DNA of 64,000 nucleotides from NCBI RefSeq assembly GCF_000525995.1, contig NZ_AODL01000010.1, positions 21,413 through 85,412 of the forward strand, read 5' to 3'. Below the pieces are notes generated by a model that was not told where the DNA came from, did no database searches, and worked only from the letters and a program-made list of their open reading frames with translations. Positions 8,517-18,273 of the stretch are shown here, piece after piece. The DNA is from Paenilisteria riparia FSL S10-1204 (GTDB taxonomy: Bacteria > Bacillota > Bacilli > Lactobacillales > Listeriaceae). The translations under genes were made by a program, and so were the position numbers. How positions within the stretch are numbered: the first letter of the stretch is position 1; every line of letters starts with the position of its first letter.

Positions 8517-11500
8517 ATGAGTAAAAATCAAACAATGAAAAAAGTAGCCATGGCAGTAGTCGCGGCGAATGTAGTAGCAAGTTCACTAATCACAACAATG
8601 CCAGTGAAGAGCATGGCGGCGGAGAATGAAGGTAGTACGGCAGTTGGGAATCAAGCAGAACAGAAGTTGCAAGGTGGATTGAAGTCTGCAGGATTAGGGG
8701 CTACGATTCAAAATAGGAACTTGTTCGATGATTCAACATTCTCTAATTTTAACAATATAGGTGGGCAAAATTGGAATTACTATTATTCACAAGGTTATGA
8801 TTATGATGGGAATAAAGTTATTTCAAATGCCGATATTAAGCCACTGATTGTATCGGGGGATTCCTATAATGTGCAAGACAGATCAAATAGAAATGGTAAG
8901 TATTATGTGAAGTCATTTATGTCAGGTGGGGAAAGTATTTTACAAACCAGTATAACAACAATGTCTAGTGTTGCTCCGCAACCAATAGGAATGTTTGGTC
9001 AAACCATGAAGAATTTAATTCCTGGGAGAACTTACACAATCACTGCAGATTATAGAGTTTCTGCAAGCAATGTATCTGGGACAAACCCGAATCGTATGGT
9101 AGTCAGTTTAGGTTCAAATGGTTTAGCATTCAATGAGACAACAAATGTGTCTTCAACATATAGAGGTATAGGTGCAGTGAATATATCAGATATGAGAATT
9201 GCTAATACTGATAATGAATGGAAAAATTTAAATTATTCTTTTGTAGCTACATCTACAACGCAAACCATAACATTTGGTCAATATCCTTACAGTTCTGTAC
9301 CAGGAAGTATCATGACTTCACAGTATAAAAATATTAAAGTAGAGGATAATGATAAAACAGCCCCAGTAGCTCCAGCGGTTAATGAGGTATTCACGAATTC
9401 CACAAGTGTTTCAGGTACAACAGAAGCAAACGCAAACGTAACTGTAAAGGCTAATGGTACAGAAATCGGCACAGCGCAAGCAAATAGTAGTGGAGCTTAT
9501 ACCGTTACCATTCCAGAACAAGCCTACAACACACCACTTCAAGTGACAGCACAAGACATCGCAGGAAATATCAGTGATGCAAAAAACGTCAACGTCAAAC
9601 AAGCGCCAATCGCTACACCAGCCATCAATCCGTTAACATCTAAAAGCACAACAGCATCAGGAACAGGTGAAGCAGGTTCTACACTAACATTCAAAGCAAA
9701 CGGCATCGAATATCCAACAACAGTCACTTCAGACGGTACATGGAGCGTAACGATTCCAAAACAAGCAGCAAATGCAGTAGTAGAAGCAACATCCGTATTA
9801 AACGGTGTATCCAGTGCGAAAGCCGCAGCAACTGTATCTTATGAAGGTCCAAACACACCAGAACTAAACAATGTTACCAACACATCCACACGAGTAACAG
9901 GAACTGGTGACCCAGGAAATACCATCACCATCAAAGTAAAAACAGGCGATTCCAGCATTTCATATGGTGGTACCATCGATGACTTTGGCGAATTCTCCGT
10001 TAACATCGACACACCAGAAGCAGGCGCAATCGTAGAAGCTATCGCTAAAGACAGCTCTAACACCTTAAGCCAAAAAACAACTAAAACAGTCCTAGACGTC
10101 ATCGCACCAGACGCACCAAGCGTCAATGCAGTCAAAGACACAGACACAGTCATTTCTGGAACAGGTGAAGCAAATTGTGACGTAGAAGTGAAACTACCAT
10201 CAGGCGGTATCATCGAAGGTCGCACAGACAGCGAAGGTAATTTCCGTATCAACATGCCAAAACAAGCGATCGGTGCACACATCGAAGTTTCTCTAACAGA
10301 CGAAGCTGGCAACAAAGGCGCAGCAACAACAGTAACCGTTCAAGCAGACGTATTAGCGAACCCAACGGTTAACCGCGTTTCCAACCAAGATACCAAAGTA
10401 ACAGGAACAGGTGTCGCAGGCGCAACAGTGACAGTAAAAGCAAACAACATGACGTACACAGATACAGTCAAAGCAGACGGAACATACGAAGTAACCGTTC
10501 CTAAACTAGCAGCCGGCACAAACGTAGCTGTAGAACAAACAAAAGCAGGCAAAACAAGCGGTTCCGTAACAACGATTGTACAAGACGACCGTACACCAGC
10601 CGCACCAGTCGTAAACCCAGTGAAAGACTCCGACACAACAGTGACAGGAACAGGAACACCAGGTGATTCTATCCAAGTAACAACACCAGACGGTTCCCAC
10701 TACGGCGCTATCGTAGCGGACAACGGCACATGGTCTGTAGCTATCCCAGTTCAAGAAGCAGGCGCGAAAATCGATGTCACAGCAACAGCATCAAACGGCA
10801 ACACAAGTCCAAAAACAGACATCACCATTGCACAAACACCACAATCTGGCACACTTACAACAAAAGACTTCACAATTGGTAAAGACCAATACATCGTTGG
10901 TAACTTCACAGGCGACGTGAAAAACTTCCGTGTGACAATCGGTAGCAACGTCTACGTTGGCGGATCCATCGACAAAGTCAAAGGCACTTACACATTCTAT
11001 GCCCTAGACAAAGCAACAAAAGAAGGCACATTCAAAATCGAAGCCCTAGACAAATACGGCAACGTGCTACAAACAAAAACAGCCAACATCATCAAAGCAA
11101 ACAGCGACAACACACCAGGCGTTGGAACAGTATCAGCGAACCCATTTGTCATCGGTCAAGATAAAAACATCACAGGAACAGTCACAGGCGCAGTAGCCTC
11201 AGTGGAACTCGTATACAACGGTGTGACATACAAAGGCGGATCTGTAGCTAACGGTCAATTCAACTTCTACGCCCTAGACAAAATCACAGACAAAACAAAA
11301 GCCGCAGTCATCAACGCATACGATGCAAAAGGCAACAAAATTGCTACAAGTAACGTAGCCCTATCTAACAAAGGCGACAACGACAATACACCAGGCACAG
11401 GTACCGTATCAGCCAACGGATTCGTCATTCACCAAGACAAGAACGTCACAGGCACATTCACAGGCGACGTGAAATCCATCAAACTCGTATACAACGGTGT

Positions 11501-12716
11501 GACTTACAGCGGCGGTAGCGTAGCTAACGGCAACTTCAGCTTCTACGCCCTAGACAAAATCACAGACAAATCCAAAGCAGCACGCATCGACGGCTACGAC
11601 GCGAAAGGCAACAAAATCGCCACAAGCGCCATCGCCCTTTCTGATTCCCAAGACAGCACATCCGGTGTCGGCACAGGAACTGTAACAGCAAACGACTTCA
11701 ACGTTGGCACAGACACAAACATCACAGGCACATTCACAGGCGATGTAGCATCAATCAAAGTACGCGTTGACGGCACAGTCTACAGCGGCGGAACACTAGC
11801 TAACGGTAACTTCACATTCTACGCAAAAGACAAAATCAACAACACGAACCAAGTCGTTTTCGTAGACGGTTATGACCGCAATGGCAACAAAATCGCGACA
11901 TCTGCCGTAACCGTAGCCAAAGTGTTACCAGTAACAGCAGGAACAATCACACCAAACATGTTCACAGTAGCAACAGATAAATATTTAACAGCAAGCTATA
12001 CAGGTGACGTGAAATCCGTAACAGTTACAATCAACGGCACGAAATATACAGGTGGTACCGTTTCTAACGGACAAGTAAACTTCTATATCGGTAACAAAAT
12101 CACAGCAGCAGACACCGTAACAATCGAAGCACTTGACGCATACGGTCGCTCCCTACAAGTGAAAAACGTACCCGTACAACAAACAGCACCAGAAACAACA
12201 GGTACCGTCACACCAGATACATTCACAACACCAGGCGACAAATATTTAACAGGTAGCTACACAGGTATCGTGAAATCAGTCATCGTCACAATCAATGGTA
12301 CAGAATACCAAGGCGGAACAGTAGAAGACGGTAAAATCAACTTCTGGATTGGCGACAAAATTTCGAAAACATCCGACGTTGTCACAATCAAAGGCCTAGA
12401 CAAAGACGGCAACATCCTAGACACAAAAACAGTGAACATCGCAGCAGCGAAACCAGAAGTAGGCACAATCACACCAGCTAACTTCTCGTTCAAAACAAGC
12501 GCGATCAAAGGAACATACACTGGTAACGCCAAGTCTCTTCGCGTTACAGTCAATGGTGTAGCCCTACCAGTAGGCGGAACCGTAGCAAACGGTAACTTCA
12601 ACTACTACGTTGGCCTACAAGACAAAGTATCATCGAAATCAGACACAGTTAAAATCGCTCTACTAGACAAAAACGGCTTAGTGATGGACGAACAAAACGT
12701 AACAATCGTCGACTAA
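8517..12716 (+). CDS. Adhesin A: secreted multi-Ig-domain protein, no wall anchor
   Basis: A 1399-aa secreted protein. AGAGGAGACAACAAATA precedes the ATG, and the signal peptide ends near residue 35 (MPVKSMAA). Residues about 60-275 form an aromatic-rich region like a carbohydrate-binding jelly roll (NLFDDSTFSNFNNIGGQNWN). Six Big_6-type Ig repeats of about 80 aa follow (core SGTGEA...VTIPKQA), then seven repeats of about 90 aa of the Big_15-type (core GTVTANDF...YTGDVKSVTVTINGT...YALDKI...LDKYGN). The protein ends at NVTIVD, with no LPXTG, GW, LysM or WxL signal, so retention on the cell must be non-covalent or via another partner. The last 1.6 kb is nearly identical to adhesin B. Confidence 0.88.
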   Translation: MSKNQTMKKVAMAVVAANVVASSLITTMPVKSMAAENEGSTAVGNQAEQKLQGGLKSAGLGATIQNRNLFDDSTFSNFNNIGGQNWNYYYSQGYDYDGNKVISNADIKPLIVSGDSYNVQDRSNRNGKYYVKSFMSGGESILQTSITTMSSVAPQPIGMFGQTMKNLIPGRTYTITADYRVSASNVSGTNPNRMVVSLGSNGLAFNETTNVSSTYRGIGAVNISDMRIANTDNEWKNLNYSFVATSTTQTITFGQYPYSSVPGSIMTSQYKNIKVEDNDKTAPVAPAVNEVFTNSTSVSGTTEANANVTVKANGTEIGTAQANSSGAYTVTIPEQAYNTPLQVTAQDIAGNISDAKNVNVKQAPIATPAINPLTSKSTTASGTGEAGSTLTFKANGIEYPTTVTSDGTWSVTIPKQAANAVVEATSVLNGVSSAKAAATVSYEGPNTPELNNVTNTSTRVTGTGDPGNTITIKVKTGDSSISYGGTIDDFGEFSVNIDTPEAGAIVEAIAKDSSNTLSQKTTKTVLDVIAPDAPSVNAVKDTDTVISGTGEANCDVEVKLPSGGIIEGRTDSEGNFRINMPKQAIGAHIEVSLTDEAGNKGAATTVTVQADVLANPTVNRVSNQDTKVTGTGVAGATVTVKANNMTYTDTVKADGTYEVTVPKLAAGTNVAVEQTKAGKTSGSVTTIVQDDRTPAAPVVNPVKDSDTTVTGTGTPGDSIQVTTPDGSHYGAIVADNGTWSVAIPVQEAGAKIDVTATASNGNTSPKTDITIAQTPQSGTLTTKDFTIGKDQYIVGNFTGDVKNFRVTIGSNVYVGGSIDKVKGTYTFYALDKATKEGTFKIEALDKYGNVLQTKTANIIKANSDNTPGVGTVSANPFVIGQDKNITGTVTGAVASVELVYNGVTYKGGSVANGQFNFYALDKITDKTKAAVINAYDAKGNKIATSNVALSNKGDNDNTPGTGTVSANGFVIHQDKNVTGTFTGDVKSIKLVYNGVTYSGGSVANGNFSFYALDKITDKSKAARIDGYDAKGNKIATSAIALSDSQDSTSGVGTGTVTANDFNVGTDTNITGTFTGDVASIKVRVDGTVYSGGTLANGNFTFYAKDKINNTNQVVFVDGYDRNGNKIATSAVTVAKVLPVTAGTITPNMFTVATDKYLTASYTGDVKSVTVTINGTKYTGGTVSNGQVNFYIGNKITAADTVTIEALDAYGRSLQVKNVPVQQTAPETTGTVTPDTFTTPGDKYLTGSYTGIVKSVIVTINGTEYQGGTVEDGKINFWIGDKISKTSDVVTIKGLDKDGNILDTKTVNIAAAKPEVGTITPANFSFKTSAIKGTYTGNAKSLRVTVNGVALPVGGTVANGNFNYYVGLQDKVSSKSDTVKIALLDKNGLVMDEQNVTIVD
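11111..12716 (+). repeat. 1.6-kb direct repeat, copy 1 (3' end of adhesin A)
   Basis: This segment and 15901-17509 encode the same Big_15-type repeats with only scattered, mostly synonymous differences. The single length change is one codon, in the ITAADTV versus ITSPSDEV region. The offset is 4790-4793 bases. The similarity continues into the downstream hairpins. Confidence 0.92.
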
Positions 12717-12728
12717 TCCACACAAATC

Positions 12729-12761
12729 AATACGGGAGCACATCACGTGCTCCCACGTATT
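12729..12761 (+). terminator. hairpin after adhesin A
   Basis: The stem AATAC-GGGAGCAC/GTGCTCCC-(AC)-GTATT has no U tract. The same hairpin follows adhesin B at 17511-17543. It may act as a processing or partial termination element between the two adhesins. Confidence 0.6.
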
Positions 12762-12800
12762 GAAAGCAACATATTTCAAAAAAAAACTACTTTGCTCTTA

Positions 12801-12853
12801 TTTTTGAAATACGGGCAAATTCAAATGTTCACAAATTATCAATGTCACGTCAA
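12801..12853 (+). promoter_or_regulatory. conserved intergenic element, copy 1 (before adhesin B)
   Basis: A block running TTTTTGAAATACGGGCAAAT through TGTCACGTCAA is repeated with small changes at 17584-17648. It includes GTTCACAAATT (12827-12837), a match to the GTTCA(C/T)A motif upstream of the Crp-like genes. I infer a shared regulator site. Confidence 0.5.
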
Positions 12854-12910
12854 CATTCATTAAATAGCTACGAGCTTAGAGTAAAAATTAAAAGAGGGAG
12901 GCATTTAATT

Positions 12911-15900
12911 ATGCCAAAGAAAAAAAATATCATCCAAAAGAGTGGACCGATTGCTTTAGCAACTATATTAGTTGGGAGTTCGCTACTAAGTACACTACCA
13001 GTTAACGTATTCGCCAGTGAAGCCGCACTTAAAAATGCCGCACTAACAGCTACACCAACGGATGCAACAGCAGTAGCAACATTTGCCGAATTAAAAGCAG
13101 CGTTAACAAATGCAAGTGTAACTAATATCCAATTAACAGCAGACATTCAAGTAACATCAAGCTTTAGCGTAACAACGCAAAAAAATCTATACGGTAATGG
13201 CCATACGCTTAATATGAATTCCTATAAAATCGGAATTTCAAAAGAAAATATAGTCAATCGCGTGGAAGATCTAACAATTACGAACCAAAATATCTATCCA
13301 TTATTCTGGTCAGAATCAAAGGGTGTACAAGTCACTTATAAAGATGTGAGATCTAGTGGTAAACAATTCGTATATAATGCTAGCGGTACAACCATCTTAG
13401 AAGGAAACGTTACAGCAAGCGCCTCAGGAGAAGAAGTATATCAAGGAAAAATACTTAACATTAAAACCGGTGCAAAAGTTGATTTCACATGTACCACTTC
13501 ATGCCCAGCCATTCGTCTATACGGTAGTTTGACACAAGAAGCGAACTCTGATTTGAAAGTAACAGCAAGAGATCATGCCATTTACGGTCATAATAGCGAT
13601 ACACAAATAGTAACAGCAGGAAACATGGACATAACTTCTACAAATGAACAAGCAATCTACACAGCCTGTTCAGGTGGAAATATGGTTGTTCAAACAGGCG
13701 CTAAATTTAAGGCTACTGCTGGCGATTTGACAGAAGAAGGTATCTCTATCAAAAGCGGGAACCTAACAGTCCAAACAGGTGCCGATTTTGTGGTGACTTC
13801 ACCAGGTAAACAAGGAACAGTCCAAACAGGAGGTAAACTTGTATTTGAGAATGGCTCCAATTTTGCTATTACAAATACGAACCCTGTTGGCTCCGTTTTT
13901 GCCAACTATGCGGGAAGTTCAACGAATATCAATATTAATTCCGATAAAGGCTTATCAACATGGGATTCCGGTTTAATCAATACTACACTACCAACACACA
14001 ATTACAATGATTTCACAACAGCAACATTTAATTTATCTGGTTGGGACAAAGGAAACCTCAGTCAAAAACAACTAACATCAAATAGTGCACAATTCCAATC
14101 CCAATTTGTAAGTAAAAAAACAGCAAAACTTTTCGGTGGTAGCTTTGCACAAACAAGCATCGCACAAACAACAATCGAAGAACTGACAACCGATTCAACA
14201 ACAGCAAAAGGTTTGGCAGAGCCGAATGCAACAATCGTGATTAAAAACGAAGCAGGTGCAACATTAGGAACTGGCCGTGTCGGATCAGACGGTTACTACG
14301 AAGTGACAATTCCTAAACAAACAGCAGGCACAAAAGTAACAGCAACAGCTACTTCTAACGGTATTTCGTCTTCCGCAGAAACCACAGTAAAACAAGCTGT
14401 CATTGCGCAAACAACCATTGCCCCACTAACGACAGATTCAACAACAGCAACAGGTGTAGCAGAGCCAAACGCAACAATGGAAATTACAGCCAATGATGAA
14501 GTCATAGGCTCTGGAAAAGTAGCATCAGACGGCACTTACAGCATTACAATCTCACAGCAAGATGTTGGTACAAGAGTAACAGCAACAGCGCAAGTTGGAG
14601 AGGTGACATCGTCTGCAACAACAACGGTGACACAAGGCGAACTTGCACAAACAACGATTTCTGCATTAACAACAAAATCAACAGTAGCAGAAGGAACAGC
14701 ACAACCAAACGCAACTATCGAAATCAAAAATAGCGCTGGTGATGTACTGGGCTCCGGTCGCGTCGGATCAGACGGCATATATAGTATTACCATTCCTAAA
14801 CAAGCAGTAGGAACAATTGTAACAGCAACAGCTACATCAAACGGCAAAACATCTACTGCGCAAACAACCGTTATTCGAGGAGAAATTGACACAACAACGA
14901 TTGATAAAGTAACCACAGAATCTACATCCGTTTCAGGAACAGCAGAGCCGAATGCCACATTGGTTATTACAGACCAAGACGGTAAACAATTAGCAACAGG
15001 TCGTGTCGGATCAGACGGTATATACAGCATGACGATTACCAAGCAAGCAGAAGGAAATGTTATTACAGCAACAGCAACTTTAGCAGGTTTCACATCCACA
15101 GCCTCTACTATTGTAGAACGTGATGGCATTAATCAAACAACAATTAACGCACTGACAACAGATTCCACATCCGTTTCAGGAACAGCAGAACCAAATGCAA
15201 ACATTGTCATAACAGATCAAAGTGGCAAACAACTGGCAACAGGTCGCGTCGGATCAGATGGTATATACAGTTTGACAATTACTAAACAACTAGGCGGAAC
15301 AGTTGTCACAGCAACAGCGACAAGCAATGGTAAAACATCATCTGCCAACACAACCGTACAAGATAATCGTACCCCTGTAGCACCGACTGTAAATCCAATC
15401 AAAGATACGGATACAAAAGTAACAGGACAAGGCGTAGCAGGCGATACTATCAAAGTAATGACGCCAGACGGCAAGACTTACTCAGGTACAGTAGCAACAG
15501 ATGGCACATGGTCGATCAATATCCCAGCACAAGCAGCAGGAACAAAGATAGATGCCACAGCAACGACACCAAACAATAAAGTTAGCCCAGCAACAACAGT
15601 TACAGTTACACAAACAGCACAAACAGGCGCGATTGTAAAAGCTAATGATTTTACAGTAGGAACCGATAAAAATATCACAGGAACTTATTCCGGTGACGTG
15701 AAGAACTTCCGTGTAACGGTGGGCACTAATGTATATACAGGTGGAAGCGTAAATGCAACAGATCACTCATACAGCTTCTATGCATTCGATAAAATTACAA
15801 CAGCAACGACAGCAACCACATACAAAATCGAAGCCCTAGACAAATACGGCAACGTCCTAGATACGAAAACAGCTAACATCATTCAAAAATCTTCCGACAA

Positions 15901-17509
15901 TACACCAGGTGTTGGAACAGTATCAGCGAACCCATTTGTCATCGGTCAAGATAAAAACATCACAGGAACAGTTACAGGCGCAGTAGCCTCAGTGGAACTC
16001 GTATACAACGGTGTGACATACAAAGGCGGATCCGTAGCTAACGGTCAATTCAACTTCTACGCCCTAGACAAAATCACAGACAAAACAAAAGCCGCAGTCA
16101 TCAACGCATACGACGCCAAAGGCAATAAAATCGCCACAAGCAACGTAGCCCTATCTAACAAAGGCGACAACGACAACACACCAGGCACAGGTACCGTATC
16201 AGCCAACGGATTCGTCATTCACCAAGACAAGAACGTGACAGGAACATTCACAGGCGACGTGAAATCCATCAAACTCGTATACAACGGTGTGACTTACAGC
16301 GGCGGTAGCGTAGCTAACGGCAACTTCAGCTTCTACGCCCTAGACAAAATCACAGACAAATCCAAAGCAGCACGCATCGACGGCTACGACGCCAAAGGCA
16401 ACAAAATCGCAACAAGCGCCATCGCCCTTTCCGATGCCCAAGACAGCACATCAGGTGTCGGCACAGGAACTGTAACAGCAAACGACTTCAACGTTGGCAC
16501 AGACACAAACATCACAGGCGCATTCACAGGCGATGTGGCATCGATTAAAGTACGCGTGGACGGCACAGTTTACAGCGGCGGAACACTAGCAAACGGTAAC
16601 TTCACATTCTACGCAAAAGACAAAATCAACAACACGAACCAAGTCGTTTTCGTAGACGGTTATGATCGCAATGGCAACAAAATCGCGACATCTGCCGTAA
16701 CCGTAGCGAAAGTTTTACCAGTAACAGCAGGAACAATTACACCAAACATGTATACAATCGCAACAGATAAAACACTAACGGCTAGCTACACAGGCGATGT
16801 CAAAACAGTATCTGTCACAATCAATGGCACAAAATATACAGGTGGTACCGTTTCTAACGGACAAGTAAGCTTCTACATCGGTAACAAGATCACATCTCCA
16901 TCCGACGAAGTTATCATCGAAGCTTACGACGCATACGGCCGTTCGCTACAACGCAAAACAGTACCCGTACAACAAACAGCCCCAGAAACAACAGGAACTG
17001 TCACACCAGACACATTCACAACACCAGGCGACAAATATCTAACAGGTAGCTACACAGGTATCGTGAAATCTGTCATCGTCACAATCAACGGCACAGAATA
17101 CCAAGGCGGTACAGTAGAAGACGGTAAAATCAACTTCTGGATCGGCGACAAAATTTCCAAAACATCAGACGTAGTAACCATCAAAGGCCTAGACAAAGAC
17201 GGCAACATCTTAGACACAAAAACAGTGAACATCGCAGCAGCAAAACCAGAAGTAGGCACAATCACACCAGCGAACTTCTCCTTCAAAACAAGCGCGATCA
17301 AAGGAACATACACTGGTAATGCCAAGTCCCTTCGCGTAACAGTAAACGGCGTAGCCTTACCAATCGGTGGAACCGTAGCAAACGGTAACTTCAACTACTA
17401 CGTTGGCCTACAAGACAAAGTATCATCGAAATCAGACACCGTTAAAATCGCTTTACTAGACAAAAACGGCTTAGTGATGGACGAACAAAACGTCACAATC
17501 GTCGACTAA
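12911..17509 (+). CDS. Adhesin B: pectate-lyase-like adhesive domain plus Ig repeats, no wall anchor
   Basis: A 1532-aa secreted protein. I chose ATG 12911 (AGGGAGG at 12895-12901) over the in-frame ATG at 12842. Its N-terminal MPKKKN is coded over an intact A8 run. The signal peptide ends near PVNVFA. Residues about 50-410 look like a right-handed beta-helix (ATFAELKAALTNASVTNIQL, later NLYGNGHTLNMNSYKIG), typical of the pectate-lyase-like adhesive domain of Listeria surface proteins. No catalytic use is implied. Five Big_6-type repeats (TTDSTSVSGTAEPNA...GRVGSDGIYS) and one variant follow, then seven Big_15-type repeats nearly identical to adhesin A. It ends NVTIVD without an anchor. Confidence 0.88.
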   Translation: MPKKKNIIQKSGPIALATILVGSSLLSTLPVNVFASEAALKNAALTATPTDATAVATFAELKAALTNASVTNIQLTADIQVTSSFSVTTQKNLYGNGHTLNMNSYKIGISKENIVNRVEDLTITNQNIYPLFWSESKGVQVTYKDVRSSGKQFVYNASGTTILEGNVTASASGEEVYQGKILNIKTGAKVDFTCTTSCPAIRLYGSLTQEANSDLKVTARDHAIYGHNSDTQIVTAGNMDITSTNEQAIYTACSGGNMVVQTGAKFKATAGDLTEEGISIKSGNLTVQTGADFVVTSPGKQGTVQTGGKLVFENGSNFAITNTNPVGSVFANYAGSSTNININSDKGLSTWDSGLINTTLPTHNYNDFTTATFNLSGWDKGNLSQKQLTSNSAQFQSQFVSKKTAKLFGGSFAQTSIAQTTIEELTTDSTTAKGLAEPNATIVIKNEAGATLGTGRVGSDGYYEVTIPKQTAGTKVTATATSNGISSSAETTVKQAVIAQTTIAPLTTDSTTATGVAEPNATMEITANDEVIGSGKVASDGTYSITISQQDVGTRVTATAQVGEVTSSATTTVTQGELAQTTISALTTKSTVAEGTAQPNATIEIKNSAGDVLGSGRVGSDGIYSITIPKQAVGTIVTATATSNGKTSTAQTTVIRGEIDTTTIDKVTTESTSVSGTAEPNATLVITDQDGKQLATGRVGSDGIYSMTITKQAEGNVITATATLAGFTSTASTIVERDGINQTTINALTTDSTSVSGTAEPNANIVITDQSGKQLATGRVGSDGIYSLTITKQLGGTVVTATATSNGKTSSANTTVQDNRTPVAPTVNPIKDTDTKVTGQGVAGDTIKVMTPDGKTYSGTVATDGTWSINIPAQAAGTKIDATATTPNNKVSPATTVTVTQTAQTGAIVKANDFTVGTDKNITGTYSGDVKNFRVTVGTNVYTGGSVNATDHSYSFYAFDKITTATTATTYKIEALDKYGNVLDTKTANIIQKSSDNTPGVGTVSANPFVIGQDKNITGTVTGAVASVELVYNGVTYKGGSVANGQFNFYALDKITDKTKAAVINAYDAKGNKIATSNVALSNKGDNDNTPGTGTVSANGFVIHQDKNVTGTFTGDVKSIKLVYNGVTYSGGSVANGNFSFYALDKITDKSKAARIDGYDAKGNKIATSAIALSDAQDSTSGVGTGTVTANDFNVGTDTNITGAFTGDVASIKVRVDGTVYSGGTLANGNFTFYAKDKINNTNQVVFVDGYDRNGNKIATSAVTVAKVLPVTAGTITPNMYTIATDKTLTASYTGDVKTVSVTINGTKYTGGTVSNGQVSFYIGNKITSPSDEVIIEAYDAYGRSLQRKTVPVQQTAPETTGTVTPDTFTTPGDKYLTGSYTGIVKSVIVTINGTEYQGGTVEDGKINFWIGDKISKTSDVVTIKGLDKDGNILDTKTVNIAAAKPEVGTITPANFSFKTSAIKGTYTGNAKSLRVTVNGVALPIGGTVANGNFNYYVGLQDKVSSKSDTVKIALLDKNGLVMDEQNVTIVD
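15901..17509 (+). repeat. 1.6-kb direct repeat, copy 2 (3' end of adhesin B)
   Basis: Partner of 11111-12716. Similarity is higher here than in the upstream Ig repeats of the two genes. That fits a recent segmental duplication or ongoing gene conversion limited to the C-terminal module. Confidence 0.92.
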
Positions 17510-17510
17510 T

Positions 17511-17543
17511 AATACGGGAGCACATCACGTGCTCCCATGTATT
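17511..17543 (+). terminator. hairpin after adhesin B
   Basis: AATAC-GGGAGCAC paired with GTGCTCCC-(AT)-GTATT duplicates the hairpin at 12729-12761, again without a good U tract. Confidence 0.6.
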
Positions 17544-17583
17544 TGAAGCAATATTTTCCCGAAAAAATACTACTCAGCCCCTA

Positions 17584-17758
17584 TTTTTTTGAAATACGAG
17601 CAAAATCAAATATTCATCAAATGTTCACAAAGTGCCAATATCACGTCAAAATGCAATTTTTACAGCAAAAAATAGAAGCTTCAATATACGTATCATTAAA
17701 AATAGGCTATTTGTTCACCATTCCCATAAAATCACGGCAACCTAGCTGGGTGTATACT
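17584..17758 (+). promoter_or_regulatory. conserved intergenic element, copy 2, and promoter region of the locus 1 polysaccharide operon
   Basis: Bases 17584-17648 repeat the element before adhesin B, with GTTCACAAAGT at 17623. TATACT (17753-17758) in the context TGTATACTTAG precedes the lipoprotein start by about 30 bases. The same TGTATACTTAG string recurs at 44057-44067. No clear -35 is present, consistent with activator dependence. Confidence 0.5.
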
Positions 17759-17790
17759 TAGCACATCAAATAAGAAAGAAGGATATCCCC

Positions 17791-18249
17791 TTGAAAAAGA
17801 AATTAGGACTTTTACTATCAGCAACAGCAATCACACTAGGCCTTGCAGCATGTGGAACAAATGACAACACCCAAGAAGTTAAAAACGAAGTCGGTAAAAC
17901 AGTCGAAACAGCAGACCTTGACATCCAAGTCGAATCCGTAAAAAGCGGTTATGCAGAATCAGGCGATAAAAACAAACAAATGCTCATCGTAGACATGAAC
18001 ATTAAGAATATCTCTAAAGAAGAAAGCGGCGCAGGAGCAGCAGACTTCGAAGTAAAAGCAGATAACGGCAAAAGCTACGATGTATACGGCTTAGAAGAAA
18101 AGAACTTCGGAACAGCTATCAAACCAGGCAAAACAATCGAAGGCAAAGGCTACTACGAAATCCCTGCAGACGCTAAAACAGTCACATTCTACTACGAACC
18201 AGCAGGAAAGAAACAAGCACAATGGGAACTTAAAGTACCCGAAAAATAA
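17791..18249 (+). CDS. DUF4352 lipoprotein heading the Wzx/Wzy operon
   Basis: A 152-aa lipoprotein with a TTG start preceded by AGAAGGAT. Its type II signal peptide ends in the lipobox LAAC at about residues 18-21. The mature part has the Ig-like DUF4352 pattern (VESVKSGYA...MLIVDMNIKNISKEESGAGA...FEVKADNGKSYDV...PGKTIEGKGYYEIP). It lies 24 bases before a UDP-ManNAc dehydrogenase. A paralogue at 53694 holds exactly the same position in the second locus, which suggests a role tied to the polysaccharide at the outer membrane face. The role is unknown. Confidence 0.8.
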   Translation: MKKKLGLLLSATAITLGLAACGTNDNTQEVKNEVGKTVETADLDIQVESVKSGYAESGDKNKQMLIVDMNIKNISKEESGAGAADFEVKADNGKSYDVYGLEEKNFGTAIKPGKTIEGKGYYEIPADAKTVTFYYEPAGKKQAQWELKVPEK

Positions 18250-18273
18250 AACGGTTAGGAAAGGTGAAGTAAA

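Noticed and set aside
13021..14150. Reading the adhesin B N-terminus as an active pectate lyase
   Set aside because: The beta-helix pattern is present, but I see no conserved Asp/Arg catalytic or calcium-site motif. The adhesive form of the fold is the better call.
9287..17394. Long open frames on the minus strand across adhesins A and B (for example 9839-10315 and 14536-15129)
   Set aside because: They are antisense shadows of repetitive, stop-poor genes. They lack ribosome binding sites, and the encoded peptides are Val/Thr/Ser-rich mirror images of the repeats.
8517..17509. Regular repeats that might be read as a CRISPR array
   Set aside because: The periods are about 240-280 bases, in frame, and encode Ig domains. 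There are no short palindromic repeats with unique spacers and no cas genes.
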